A stretch of DNA of 64,000 bases, taken from the NCBI GenBank assembly GCA_963971425.1, contig OZ020515.1:4270678-4334677 (forward strand). The letters run 5' to 3'. Numbering within the stretch: position 1 is the first letter of the stretch; each line of letters opens with the position of its first letter. Under the pieces are notes generated by a model. The model was given only the letters and a program-made list of their open reading frames with translations. It did no database searches and was not told where the DNA came from. Positions 13,202 through 25,520 of this stretch are shown piece by piece. The DNA comes from Bryoerythrophyllum caledonicum. Taxonomy: Eukaryota > Streptophyta > Bryopsida > Pottiales > Pottiaceae. A program made the position numbers and the translations under genes.

Positions 13202-13969
13202 TAATGTATTTTATTTGTGCGGCTGGAGTTTTATCATGTTCAAGTTGGAGTGGTATGATTTCAAGGATCTGAAACGCTGACTGATCAACAAGAAGGTGTA
13301 TTTTGATATTTTATTCCAGAAGGTTTTGTGGACTGTTGTGGGAGTTTGAGGTTGTTAATTAAGCATCTTTGCCTTCAAGAGGGTGAAGTAATTTCATACC
13401 ACTAATCTTTGTCCTGTATGCATAGATTTAGTGGTGAAATGAACAAACAGTGAATTCACACTTTAGTAGCATCCATTGGAAACTCAAGTTCTTCTACTTC
13501 TTCAATGAATTTCAATTTGCCTCTCAAATATGTGGGAAGTATAAAAAAAGGATTACACTTACCAAATGGCTTAATACAACATTATTAAAATGGTGCACAA
13601 GTAATCTTCAGCCAAAACTCCTAGCCACTTACCCAGTAACTATATTTTAAAAGGTAAATGAAGAGGCTTTGTTGCTCACCAATGTCATAGAGCTTCCAAC
13701 AATATATATGATATTTTAGGGATATCCACAAAGAAAGGAGTTTCTCCCTATGTTAGATTAGTCAACCATGTTGTTTGGTAAGATTACACAATAGTAAAGG
13801 CATAATTTATAACCCATGAAAAGCTTTGGCTATGATTCATACAAAACAATTCAAATTGCTCAATTTGGTGCAAAGAGTGGATAAAAGAAAAATAGTCATT
13901 TATTTCCGCCTCCAACCATGAGATCTTAATGTATACTACTAAAAATACATGGCAACATATTTTCATCTT

Positions 13970-14720
13970 TGACAATATAGATGCAAGATTATAGTGGTTG
14001 AGGTGAAGAAAAAAGTTTTCTTCTTCCCTACAATCAGAGGATTGTTTGACCTTGACTTCACTTGGTCTTAATGTTTTACATTATACAAGGTCTAAATTTT
14101 ATACCATCATGTTTTATATGATGTCAATTGTTTGTACACCAATTTTTAGAGGTATCTGAGGAAAAGTTAAGCATGTCTAAAAAAAATAAAAAGAGTGGTT
14201 CAAAACTTGCCTAAATTTTTAATAGATCTATTTTTGTGTACATTATATATCCAAAAATTCTAACTAAATCTCATGCTTCTTCCTGGAGCACATCAAATCA
14301 AATGAGAAAGACATCAAGATTTCTAACCTCTATGAAGAATTTAAACTAGATTTTTAGCACCTTGCCTAAAATTATGAGAAAAAATTGACTTGTCTTGGGG
14401 TGAAAGCTTTACACTATGGTATGTCATTTTTTTTACAATCTCAAATAAAATAATGTTACTTGCTTGTATTAAAAAATTTGCATTCACCAGAGTGTTGTAA
14501 TAAAAGCTTTTGGAGTTCTTTAATGTGCCCGCTCTCAACAAAAATGTTTTATGATGGCATAAATTTTTTTAGAGGTTTCATGCAAATAAAAATGATATTT
14601 CCATGTAGCTCTTGTTTTCTTGCACCTTCATACAAAGTTTGAAGGATCAAAAATAAAACTTGCAATCGTAGGAACATGCTGAGAAAGCCCAACTTGTGAC
14701 TTTTAGTCTATACAAGTTAA
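13970..14720 (+). mobile_element. Decayed piggyBac-like MITE
   Basis: Recognisable by internal landmarks shared with copy 1, in order: the ttcttccctac block, gaccttgacttcacttggt, acaccaatttttagaggta, acttgcttgtattaaaaa and gtgcccgctctc. The terminal motifs are not preserved. An old copy. Confidence 0.55.
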
Positions 14721-14759
14721 GATATGCAATAATTTTGATGGTTCTTGGCCGATTGATAT

Positions 14760-14815
14760 CACAAGGACATGGAGTTAGTGGTGGAACAAGTTAGACACTT
14801 CATTCACGCCGGCCC
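14760..14815 (+). mobile_element. Fragment of LINE 3' end
   Basis: Matches the LINE 3' untranslated region (gacatgg.gttagtggtggaac and cattcacgccggcc), stopping in the first arm of the terminal hairpin. No clear target duplication. Probably an old copy whose 3' tip has been lost. Confidence 0.6.
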
Positions 14816-15436
14816 TCATTCCAAAAATACTAACTCTAAATGTCAACATAGACCTAAATGTGGCTAACACTAAATGCAAATTCAATACTATTTGTCAATT
14901 TATTGGAATAGAAAATAAATTACAAGAGTACAATTGGTGGTATTAAAGAAAAGTTAGTTTGAACAATTAGTGTGCAATTACATAATCAATGGCATGATGA
15001 GGTGTAAGGTCTCTCCAACCTAACCGCATCTTGACATTCACTGCTATTTACCTCGCTATACAACACTCTAAATTTCAAGTTTACAACTAGAGTGGCTACA
15101 TAGTGAAGTAAGTAATACTAAATGTCAAGCCTTCAACTAGAGTGGGCTTCATAGTGAAGTAAGTAATACTAAATGTCAAGCCACACCTTATACCATACGC
15201 ACGGGTCAAACTTTTGCCAAATATTTAGTTTCTCTTCAAAGGGTGACTTCAGCATTACGGATATCACCTAGGCAATACATGGATATTACCCAGACAAATT
15301 TCTTTTTCAAAAAAATTGGACATTCTCCATTGTAAATTTAACTCCTATTAATCCAAGGTATTATAGAGGAATCTCTACTCCATGATCAAAAACTACCAAG
15401 ATGGACTTTTGAAAATATAACCGCAAAATCTTCTAC
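14816..15436. other. Non-coding spacer with a small tandem duplication
   Basis: Contains a roughly 57-bp direct tandem duplication at about 15,075-15,185 (caactagagtgg.ctacatagtgaagtaagtaatactaaatgtcaag). It ends at the 3' insertion point of the large LINE. No gene seen. Confidence 0.5.
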
Positions 15437-15459
15437 AAGAAGAAGAAGAAGAAGAAGAA

Positions 15460-15484
15460 CGCCGGTTCCCTTCGGGAACCGGCG
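15460..15484 (-). other. LINE 3'-terminal hairpin and (TTC)n tail
   Basis: A perfect 11-bp stem (cgccggttccc with gggaaccggcg) around a 3-base loop, followed on the element's sense strand by TTC repeats (seen as gaa repeats at 15437-15459 on the plus strand). The same structure ends every LINE copy in the window, with paired changes in the stem, so it is likely the RNA element recognised by the reverse transcriptase. Confidence 0.85.
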
Positions 15485-15696
15485 TGAATAAAGTGTCTGT
15501 TCGTTCCATTGCTAAGACCATGCCCACCGGACAAGGAATTAGCGAACTGGAACTACTTCCCCCTTTCGAGGGTAGACACTATGTAACGAGTAGCTAGAAA
15601 CCAACCAACAACGACCAACCACGACCAAACTAACTAAACAACAAAAAGCAAAACCAAACAGGCAGCCAATCAGGAAGAGACAGAGTGGCGAAGTTC

Positions 15697-18600
15697 CTAA
15701 GGGGGGTCTTGCCTATCAGGGAGGACTTGGTTGTTTTCGATTTTGCGTTTATGCAGCAAAATAGACATGGCATGTTGAATAGCGATGGTGTTGATATTTT
15801 TAAAGGTAGTTTTAATTGTATCAATGGGTATCTTGAAGGTATCTTCGAGAGTTTTCATAGATGGGATAAAGGTGGTGGCACGAGCGCCGGATGTGATAAC
15901 AATAAGGGGGTCCACATTCCAGCCGAGGGCAATGATGTCGTCTATGAGGGGTTGGTATTTATCTATTTTGTTTTGTATTGTTTCCGGGGAGAATCTATGG
16001 TTGCAATATGTAAATTCGATGAATTGAATGGTGTAGTCTTGGTTGATGTTCTCGGGTGGTGGGTGGTTGTATGATAAACCTTTGACACAAAGAATGTCCG
16101 GTTTGAGCCTAGTGTTGCAATGACATCTTTGGGTCATACATGAGCATGGAAGTAGCCATGGGGGGATTGTGTTTTCTTGTGGATTGCTATTAAAAATGCC
16201 GGCGTTCATAAGTATGAAACATCTCGATTTTTTGTAGGAGGTGATTAGTTTTCGAATTTCCCATACTGCTTTATTATGTCTTTTGATGATTAGAGAGTGA
16301 ATGTGGTGGTTTTGGCATTTGAGTAGCACATGAAGCCATGTGTCAGGGTCCGTTGAGGGGCATATGGGGCATGTTATGGATGGGAATCTTTCTATTCCAA
16401 AGAAGAGTTGTTTGCGAGCGTTTCCCATATACTGACCCGTACGGAATTTGATGAGGCACGTTATTTGTGAGTCTGAGATGATGGGGTTTTTCCAAAAGTT
16501 TGTAGAGAGTTCATTGTCTATGTCGTTATTGTTAGTCCATTTTTCTATGTTAGGAATATTTTCTGAGATTGTATCCAGGTTGTTGTAGAGGTCTTGTTTT
16601 TTGAGATATTTGCCCAGAAATCTAGTTGGGCCTTTGTCGGGGGTATCTTCTTTGGAAGACCAATCTTCTTTTTGAAAGTAGTATGGGGTGGCATGAGCAT
16701 GTTCGTGAGGGTCTTTGGCGTTTTTGTGTGTTTTTTCTCGGCCTTCTTTTGCAAGTTTGTCTGCTTGTTCGTTGCCATCAATGTTGGCATGGGCTCTGAC
16801 TTTGTGAAGGGTAGTGATTTGTGTATGTTTTTGTAACATTTGTACCATTGATGTTAGTATGGTTTGGTCGGGGTGACTGTTGTGAAGGGTTGGGTGTGTT
16901 ATTTGAGTGTTTAGTAGGTAGAGTGCATTTATACAATCGGTGAATATATGTGCAGGTTCATTTTTGTATTTTGTTGTGATGATTTGTAGTGTTTTGTGAA
17001 TGGCCATGAGTTCTGCTCTGAGGATATTTTGTAGTCCATGGAGTCTTTTGGCTAGTTTAATTTCTTTGGTAGAATTATATATGCCATAGCCAGCTTTTTC
17101 TCTTCGCCAAGAGCCCGGGCTAACTTGTTCCGGTGGTTTAAAGGAGCCGTCGGTGTAATAACTGTATGCAGGGTTAAATTTTGGTGTGGTATGTGTTGGG
17201 TAGTCTGGGAGAGGGGGAGGTATGACGGAGTAGTTTAATGTGTTGTTGTCATAGTTTAATTTTGACCATTTTTTACTTTTGTTTACAGGGGTTTGTATGG
17301 GTGTTGTGGGGCCGGTATTGTGTATGGTCGTTGTATGTCTAGATTATCTGTTATGGAGGTAAGTTCCGCAAGTTGTTCTAGGGAGCCCAGGTTTTGATTT
17401 TGATGATGGACGCATAGTATTTGTAATGTAGATGGCTAAGTTCGGGGTTTTTTTAGCTCGGGTGGGATATTAGGTTCTTCGTATGGTATTGTGTCTGCTT
17501 CGAATAATGCAATGATGTGGGAATCTGGGAATGGGTTTGAATGTTGGTTGTTGTTTTGGTACCAATTGTTGTTCGGTGTGACGATGATTGTTTTTGTGTT
17601 ATTTGGATCGTGTTTGGCGGCAAGTCTAGCCCGATGTATGGCTTGTTCTATGTCTTTCTCGTTGTGGGGGTGAGCTATTCCATTTCCGATCCATTTGTGT
17701 TCAAAGGCCTTGCCTAGGGATCCAAATATTTTGTCTCTTTCGTACGGTGAGTAGAATTTATTTAGTTTGGTAGGACATGTGATCGGGGAGGAAAAGTATG
17801 AGTGTTCTATGTTAAAGGATGATATTAGTGAGTCTAAAATGGGGGTGGGTATTGTGTATTGCGCATTTTTTAGGGGGTCAGTTTTTGGTATTCGATATTT
17901 ATATCTTTAGTAAAGCCATATTAGTTCGGTTTCAAAGGGTTGGGTTGTTGGTTCAATGTTTGTAGGGGTTTGTAATTTTGTATGATATTGGTTCCATAAC
18001 CATTGGACCCGGGTAATGGGTATGGTGTGTAAATGTCGGCCGTTTTCTTCGTATAGATGTGCTTGATTGTTATCTATTTGAATTGTGTTTGTGGATGTAA
18101 GGATATCATTTTCGGGGTTGCATTCTGTTGTGTAGATGTTTAAGAGTGGGATAATTATGGGTGGCATTACGGACCTTGAGTCTGAGGATTGTTCTTGTGG
18201 ATGGTGGGCAAGGATGATATCTGAGTATATTTTGTTTTGGATCTTTTGGTAGTATTGTTTTAATTTTCCAGTGTTATGTGTGGAGGTATTGGTGTCATGC
18301 CGTGGAAAAAGGTCTCTTTGGGGGAGCCATTTATTGTATGTATTATCATTGTGTTGCCATTGGCATAGATATTTTGTGTAGGTATTTTGTATGTTATTTG
18401 TGTCTGTGTGTTGGATATGTTTATGGTTTATGATATTATTAATGGGGTATGTGGTAGGGTTTTTGGCGATGTATGTTGGGGGGCTGGGGTGGTATGTATG
18501 TGGAGGGTTAGGAGGATTGGTTGGTGTGGGAATATTTCTTGGGATGATGTTATTGTTAAGGGTGATGAATGGATCTTTAAGTGTATGAGAGTATGGGTGT

Positions 18601-21600
18601 ATGTTGCAAGGAGTATGACATATAGTGGGGCATGTTATGTGGCAAAATAGTTGTTTAGCAACACTTAGGGCACTCTTTATTAGTTTAGATGGGGTGAAGT
18701 GATAGGTTTTGAAGTCCTCATTGTTCATGATGTGTGTACCGTTAGGTAATGTAATTTGGTTTAGTTCAAAAATATTTTTTGAGAGGAGTTTTTGTAGAAG
18801 CTTTTGGGAGAGTTGGCCATTGAGTGTGTTATGATTTAATGTTTCTTGGCTCCATAGTATTTCTAGTGTTGTAGGATTAGTGAGGAAGTTCGGGAGCGTA
18901 CTTTTAAGGTGGGCTTTAGCTATATGTTTTAATAAGAAGAATGTTCGTGTTATTGGTGATCTTATGCAGTCACTTTTTGTAATTCTCAGTATGTTTTCAG
19001 CGCCACCATATTGGGCAAGGACATAGTGAGTTAATCCATTATATATTTTCCCAAGTCTTCCTTTATCGTTTAAAGCATTTTGCAGTTGTTCGCCTATACA
19101 TCGGAGGTATGCGTTTTTGAGGGAGAAAGCTTCAAGTCCAAATAGGTTATGTGGTAGTTGGGTTATTGCATTTGACATACATTTTGGTAATCCACATATG
19201 GTTTTTTGTATGGCTATTATTTTTTTATCAAGTTTTTTGATAGCTGGCATAGAGTATGGTACACCGTAGAAACTGTATGCCACACTTGGGCGTAGTACCG
19301 TATCAACCATTTTTATTTTTTGTTTCATGGTGGCTGGGCATGATGTTAGTTCTTTGCATTGTTTGATGAGTTTTGTCGTTGTGGTGTGGATTTGGATTTT
19401 CCATTTTAGTGAGGGAACAAGGTTTGTGCCTAAGTATATGTATGGTTCATTTTGGTGTAGTATGGGGATCGGTTGATTGCGGTAATTGATGTTCGAGGCT
19501 TGCATTAGGGCTTTGAAAGTGGTAGGGTTCAATTTGGATTTGTTTGGGCAACCGGTAGCGGCACATTTTGGGACACCTATGTCCATACCGGCCCATTTAC
19601 AATATCTATCAATTTTGTTTAGTTGTATTTGGATTGATTTGATTTTGTTAATTATGGTGGCTAGGTCATCCGCGTATGCGGCAGAGTTTATTATGACCTG
19701 TGATGTGCCAAAAGTGTATCCATAATTTCCTCTTTCTAGCCATCTGAGTAGTGGTTCTAGAAATATAATGAATAGGTATGGGCTGAGGGTATCCCCCTAT
19801 ATAGTTCCTCTTTGGATGGGTATAGGTTTTGTTTTCCCAAAGTGTTCACCGGTATAACATGTAGATGATTTAGAATAGATGTTTCCAACAAGTATAGTTG
19901 CATCTTTTGGGTAACCAAGGTCCATCATTATTGCTAGAAGTCGGGCATGGTCAATTGAGCCAAAGACATTTTTGAAGTCCACGTATAGTATGTATATATC
20001 TTGGTTAGTAAACTTTGCGTCTTCTAGTGCGGCTATTATAGTTTGTATTTGTCGTGCGGTACTTCTCTCTACTCTAAATCCTTCTTGACTATCATGTAGG
20101 ATTTTGAATTTTTCGCTGTATGAGGATAGTATGGAGGTGAGTGTACTGGTAAAGAGTTTGTATATTGTGTTAGCTAGTGCAATTGGTCTATGGTTGGGTA
20201 GTATGGACGGGTCGCCTTTTTTGTATAGTAGAATTGTTGTACTTAATTTCCATGAGTTTGGTATCTGTTTTTGTTTATAGCAGTGGGAGAAAAATAGAAA
20301 TAATAGCTTGTGAATTCTTGGAGGCATGTTTTTTAGTATTGAGTTTGGTATGCGGTCTAGGCCTGGGGCTTTATTATTTCCAAGATTTTGAAGGCATGTG
20401 TCGTATGTGGCTCTGTTGAGGTATTTATGTAGTGGAATTTCTGGTTCGCCCCGTTTGTCAAGGGTATATCCGTCCAGGTCGTGCCAAGGGTATTGGCGTA
20501 TTGCACATGTGCATTCTATTGTATGTTGTGGCTGGTAATTACATGTTGGTACTGTTGGTCTATTGGTTTTTGTTTGTTGGTTAAATATTTCATTCGCAAT
20601 GTCTTCGGGGCTAGTTAGAATATTATTATATTGATCTTTGATACAATCCATTGGTGGGGATTCAAGGTTTTTAAAGACTTTTTTGTTAATTTTTTTGGGG
20701 CTGATTTCGTATAGTTGTTTGTATTTTGAGATGGTTTTTTTAATGTTTTCTTTTGTGTATTTTGTGATTATTTTCCGGGCTTGTATGTTGGCATTTTTTG
20801 CAATTATCGCGATATCTTTTATCCATGTACTGTGGGGAAGGTCCGGAGGCGGCGGGTAGGGATTTGGATGTGTTGTATAGTTAGTAGTTCGTTGTGTATG
20901 GGGTGGTTACGCCACTGAGGGTTGTTTTTTACAATTCTAATGGTTTTACGTATGGTATGGTATGTGGTTAAGTGTTGTTTCCAAGTTTTAGAAAGTTTGC
21001 GGGGTAGATACCCGCCTTGTTGAGAGGTTCTGTTTGTCATTTGGGGTATTGGGTATGCTCTACAAGTTTGTTTTAGTGTATCAGAGATTTTTTTGATGAG
21101 TTTGTCTAGAGCGTGGCATGCTTCTTGCCATTGTGCTTGTGTTAATTGACTATTGTTTTCAAGAGTGTTTATGAGGGAGTCTATTTGTACGGAGTTTTCT
21201 TCGATTTTCTATGTTGGTTTTTGAGATGGGGTTGAGTATGCGTATGGTGTCTTTGTTTGGGATTGTAGGAGTTCTACTAATTAGTGTGTTATTTGGGATG
21301 TGCAGTTGTACGGGTGAGTGGTCCGAATTGAGAATAATATCTTTGTTTGTTGTGGAGGTGTATTGTGTGTTGTTGTTTGTCTTTATATAGAAACCATCTA
21401 TTAGACTCCAATCACTATAATTGTAGCCACCTTGTCTAGATAATTGTGTATCGGTATTGATGTAAGTGAAGTTTAAGTTTTCTGTGAAGCGGCGCCATTG
21501 GTAATCAATGTTTTGAGGGGGGTGTGATGGTTTCCATTTTGGCGGCCAATTAGCGCTATGTCTCTATTGAAGTCTCCACATAATAGGTATGTATGATTGG

Positions 21601-23255
21601 GATGATTATTAATATGGGTTGTAATAGTGTTTTGTATATCTAAGAGAAATCTAGTATCTTCGGGATGGGATGGCATATACATGTGAAAGATTAACCACGG
21701 TTGTAGTGGGTGATTAGTGATTTTAATTATTTGAATGTATGGTGATATGTGCATTGGGGTAGGGATTTTGTTGATGTTGCCGGGGAATGTATATTTTTTG
21801 TGTATTAATGTAAGGAGGCCACCGCGGCCTGGTGTGTATGGTCTCCTTTGTTGCATGCATTTTGTAAGTGCATGTGTATTGTTAAAGATGAGTTTATAGT
21901 CTTGAAATATATTTTGTATGTATTTTGTAGATTTTGTGGCGGTTAGTTTTGTTTCTTGTATAACTATAAGAGCCGGTGGTGTGTCTGTGTTTGCGACTAG
22001 AGTTTGTAAGCTAGGAAGGGCAGTGTTTAGTGAGGAGGCATTCCATGTGATTATATATGTATTTTCTTGGTTTGGTCTAATGTTTTGATTTTGAGGAGGG
22101 ATGTAGGGAAGAGGTGGGGTTGGGTGCGTGTATTCTGGTATAGGGTCTAGGCATTTTAGTGTTTCATTTATGAGGTTGTTAGGGAGGTAAGGGAATTTTA
22201 GTTTTATTATATCATTTGAGGGTGGTATGTCTTGACTATGTAAGAAGTCGTATAGTCTTTTATGTATTGAGTTCTCATGGTTTATAATATTTTGGTTGTC
22301 TACAAGGAATTCAGTATAGGGGTGTGGAGTGTAAATGTGTTGTTCTGGTGGGTTTTGTAAGGTTGATAAGGTTTGTAGGAGTGTATTAGTCCATGTAATT
22401 GTGTTTAAATTTTGTGGATTTAGAAGTTGGTTACATTTATCTATGTTTGGATGAGTAGTGATTATTAGTGCATATAAGATGTGGGGTGGTGGATGCGTAT
22501 TTTTTTGTTGTATGTATTGGGCAATGTTTGGGTGGAAAGTGTTGTGTATGTGGTATAATGTGTGTGTGTTTTTTAGAAATGGTGCGAAGGGTTTTGCAAT
22601 GTGTTCATATTCTGGTTGGAGTTTTATGGTATTAGGTATAAAGTAGATTTTGGCATTTTTCTTATGTGATGTAGGATGTCTTTTTAGTATATTGGGCATG
22701 GGTCCCGGGTTGGTTTCAATGTCTCCTCCTAGAAGTAGTAGGAGTTTGTGGTATATATGTTTAGTGGTGTATTTTAAAGGCTTTGTTGTGTTATTAATGG
22801 CTTGTTGGTTTGGAGGTAGGTGGATGTTTGTATTTTGTGTGTGAGTTGTGGGATTATTTATTTTTATAGTAGGTGTAGTTGTTTTTGTCTTTAGTTTATA
22901 ATCTGTCCATGTGTTTTTTGTGGTTGTTTTTGTTTTAGTGGTGTATGGATGTATGTATGATTGGTTGTATTTTATCTTGGTTGTTTTTGTCCGTGTGCAT
23001 ATGTAACTATTAGGTTTAAGACTATTTGTATGTGGGTTTATGTTGGTTTTTAAAGTGGCTTTTAAGTCCTTTTTTTCATATGCGGTGTTATTATATACTT
23101 TGTGGTTTGTACAATTGTTTGTTTTGGTGTTTGTATTAGTATTTGGTATGAAATATGTTTTGGCATTCTTTTTGTGCGAAGCGGGGTGTCTTTTTAATAT
23201 GTTCGGCATGGGTCTTGGGTTAATCTCTATGTCTCCTCCGATTAATATTAGTAGT
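15697..23255 (-). pseudogene. LINE ORF2: 2A, endonuclease, RT, RNase H, finger (broken)
   Basis: Polyprotein for target-primed reverse transcription. After the 2A sites (22.7 and 23.2 kb) comes an APE-like endonuclease: TYIITWNASSL, IQETKLTA, LLCGDFNRD (about 22.05-21.5 kb) and, in a shifted frame, LNSDHSPVQL near 21.33 kb. The reverse transcriptase covers about 20.7-18.9 kb: NNKAPGLDRIPNSIL, NHRPIALANTIYKL, YILYVDFKNVFGSIDH, and AAYADDLA near 19,675; an in-frame TAG sits just before GDTLSPYLF, where the family has QG. RNase H retains YYTDGSF (17.15 kb), AELMAIH, IFTDC and GNEQADKLAK, so its four acidic residues look intact. A CPICP...HVLLKC finger follows near 16.35 kb. One clear frame change lies in a C-run near 21,530. 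The stretch 17,007-17,907 is also frame-disturbed. Confidence 0.9.
22697..22745 (-). other. 2A ribosome-skipping motif, intact
   Basis: Encodes YHKLLLLLGGDIETNPGP followed by MPNILKRHPTSHKKNAK. The core DIETNPGP fits the DxExNPGP consensus at which ribosomes skip one peptide bond, splitting the nascent chain between G and P. A hydrophobic Leu-rich run precedes it, as in known 2A peptides. It lies upstream of the endonuclease, so it would separate the low-complexity N-terminal part from the catalytic part. Confidence 0.85.
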
Positions 23256-23258
23256 TTG
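23207..23258 (-). other. Second 2A-like motif, altered core
   Basis: Encodes YYKLLILIGGDIEINPRP followed by MPNILKRHPASHKKNAK, so both the 2A-like core and about 20 downstream residues repeat the unit at 22.7 kb. NPRP replaces NPGP, which would be expected to abolish skipping. The two modules lie about 510 bp apart and arose by tandem duplication of one unit. Confidence 0.8.
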
Positions 23259-23394
23259 TAGTAGATGGGTTTTTTGTTTTGTTTAAAGTTTTTTTGTTTT
23301 GTTTAAAGTTTTTTTGTTTTTGTATGTGTCTTTGGTGTTTTTTTGATTGTATGTATTTGTTTTTGTATGTGTGTATGTATATGTATGTGTTACG

Positions 23395-23432
23395 ATTCAC
23401 GCCGGCCTTCTTCGGAGACTGGCGTTCTTCTC
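23395..23432 (+). mobile_element. 38-bp LINE insertion (hairpin only)
   Basis: The insert consists of the terminal hairpin (cacgccggcc...ggcgttcttctc) and nothing else. It is flanked by a perfect 13-bp duplication, tgtatgtgttacg, at 23382-23394 and 23433-23445. It is an extreme 5'-truncated retroinsertion into the older large LINE, in the opposite orientation. Confidence 0.85.
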
Positions 23433-24084
23433 TGTATGTGTTACGTTGATGGCGTGTTGTTGTCTTTATGTGTGTATATGTTTTTTTATTTGTTTTCGTA
23501 TTATTATTTATTCGTATGTTCGTATTAGTATATACCTCGGTTTTTGTCTCGGTGTTTGTATCAGTATCCTTGTTAGTACTCGTGTTATAATTCGTACTAG
23601 TATACGTACCAATATTCATATTGGTATTTTTATTAGTGTAAGTATCAGTATTTGTATTAGTATATGCAACCATATACGTATCTCTATTCGTACCATTATA
23701 CATATACGTACCAGTATACAGAAAAAGTATATTGATATTTATTTCAATCAGATTCGTATATATTCTTACTGTCATTAGAATTTCTATTTTTAGTAATTCT
23801 ATTTTTGGCGACTTTGGCGCACAACTGGCCGGCGAGACATTCATCCCACCTCCTATTTTTATTATTCTACATACTCTCAACAATTTTCTACTCTTTAATC
23901 ACAAACTCTTCTCATCTTTATATATATCAATTTTAATGTTATTATTAATTTTCCTTTTATCCCTATAATTTATATTCCAAATTCTAGTTTTAGTCTTTAC
24001 TATTTGATTAATACTATCTTCTCTGTTTATTTTTACTCTGAAATTTTTGTTTCTCTTTACAAGTTTCGTTAATTTTCCATCCCT

Positions 24085-24640
24085 CATTTTTGATTTTCTT
24101 AGGAAGCATACTCTATTTTTAGTACTGCTGTTTATAGCTATTTTCTTAATATTTGTATTCTTATTATAATTAATAAGAATTACTACTTTGGTGAAATTTT
24201 CATCCCTTATTTTTGATTTTCCTAGGAAGCATATTCTATTTTTAGTGCTGCTGTTTATAGCTATTTTCTTAATATTTGTATTATAATTAATAAGAATTAC
24301 TACTTTGGTGAAATTTTCATCCCTTATTTTTAATTTTCCTATAAAGCATATTCTATTTTTAGTGCTGCTGTTTATAGCTATTTTCTTAATATTTGTATTC
24401 TTGTTATAATTAATAAGAATTACTACTTTGGTGAAATTTTCATCCCTTATTTTTTATTTTACTAGGAAGCATATTCTATTTTTAGTACTGCTGTTTATAG
24501 TTATATTCTTAATATTTGTATTCTTATTATAATTAATTCCCATTATTAATTTTATTAATTTCCCATCCCTTATTTTGGATTTTCTTAAGAAGCATATACT
24601 ATTTTTAGTGTTGTTGTTTGTTCCTATGATCTTATTATTT
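24085..24640 (-). repeat. Five tandem repeats of 117-123 bp within the LINE
   Basis: The string aagcata starts at 24104, 24227, 24344, 24467 and 24590, giving spacings of 123, 117, 123 and 123 bp. All are multiples of three. On the minus strand the units encode variants of STKNRICFL.KSKIRDG and KNTNIKKIAINSS. The pattern suggests in-frame expansion of a translated repeat. Confidence 0.85.
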
Positions 24641-25520
24641 GAAATCTTTGAAATTTTATAAATATCTATCTTCTTCCTATTTAATTTATAATGTCTCTTT
24701 TCACTCTCCTTGATTTTCCTATTTTTAGACATTTTGATATTCCTTGTCTTCTGATGGTTTTTGGGTTTACCCTTATGTATCTTTATTGCAAAATTTCCAT
24801 TATTGTTTTCATTATTGTTGTTTCCTTTTTGTTATATGTAGTTATGGTACTTATTTTTTCCTTCCTTTTATTATTTTTAATTCCATCTTTTCTCTTATTC
24901 CTTTTATTTTTTATTTTGATTTTGATACTTTTGATTTTTGTTCGTATATTTAATCTATTCCTTTGATTAATTTTATCCTTTTCATTTATTTTCTTGTTTT
25001 TTTAATTTTATTATCTTTTCTTATTTTTTTTTAATTTACTTTCTTTAGTTTTATTTTATTTCCTTTGTTAGTTATATCTTCTCTAGTAGTTATTTGTTTT
25101 GAATCATTTCTAATCTTTGTTTTCCGTATGTATTTCATGTACGTTCTAACTTTTTTATTTCTCTTTCTGTTGTTTACTTCTTTACTAGGTTTAAGATTTT
25201 CCTTACTTTTTGTGTTTGTCCCTTCTTTTATTTTGTGGTTTTGGAGTTTGTCCCCTCCACTTAATATTAGTATTTTGTAGTACGTGGGGTTTTTGTTTTG
25301 TTTTATAATTTTTTGTTTTTGTATGTGGCTTTGGCTTTGGTATTTTCTTTTGTGTTTTTTTGATTGTATGTATTCGTCTTTGTATGTGTGTATGTATATG
25401 TATGTGTGTATGTATGTGTGTATGTATGTGTATGTGTTTTGTTGTGTTTTTGTTGTGTATTTTGTATGTGTTTTGTTGATGTTGTGTGGTTGTCATTGTG
25501 TATGTGTATGTATATGTAGT

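Larger units (their letters stand above)
10478..13450 (+). repeat. Low-copy repeat R, copy 1, split by three MITEs
   Basis: Pieces at about 10,478-10,721, 11,678-11,763, 12,616-12,846 and 13,204-13,450 line up in order with 32,300-33,300, interrupted by three inserted MITEs. Near 12,636 it encodes the peptide HQIMDGEPGNLQLCMFQ, conserved in two other copies. The function of the ancestral sequence is unknown. It could be a fragment of a host gene spread by duplication or by a transposon. Confidence 0.6.

Noticed and set aside
18387-18650. Plus-strand frames of 65-87 codons rich in Gly, Val and Cys
   Set aside because: Antisense of the LINE ORF2, whose minus-strand RT region is unmistakable.
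25377-25437. CRISPR-like short repeats (gtatgtgtatgtatgtg)
   Set aside because: Simple TG/TA microsatellite without unique spacers, in an apparently eukaryotic genome.
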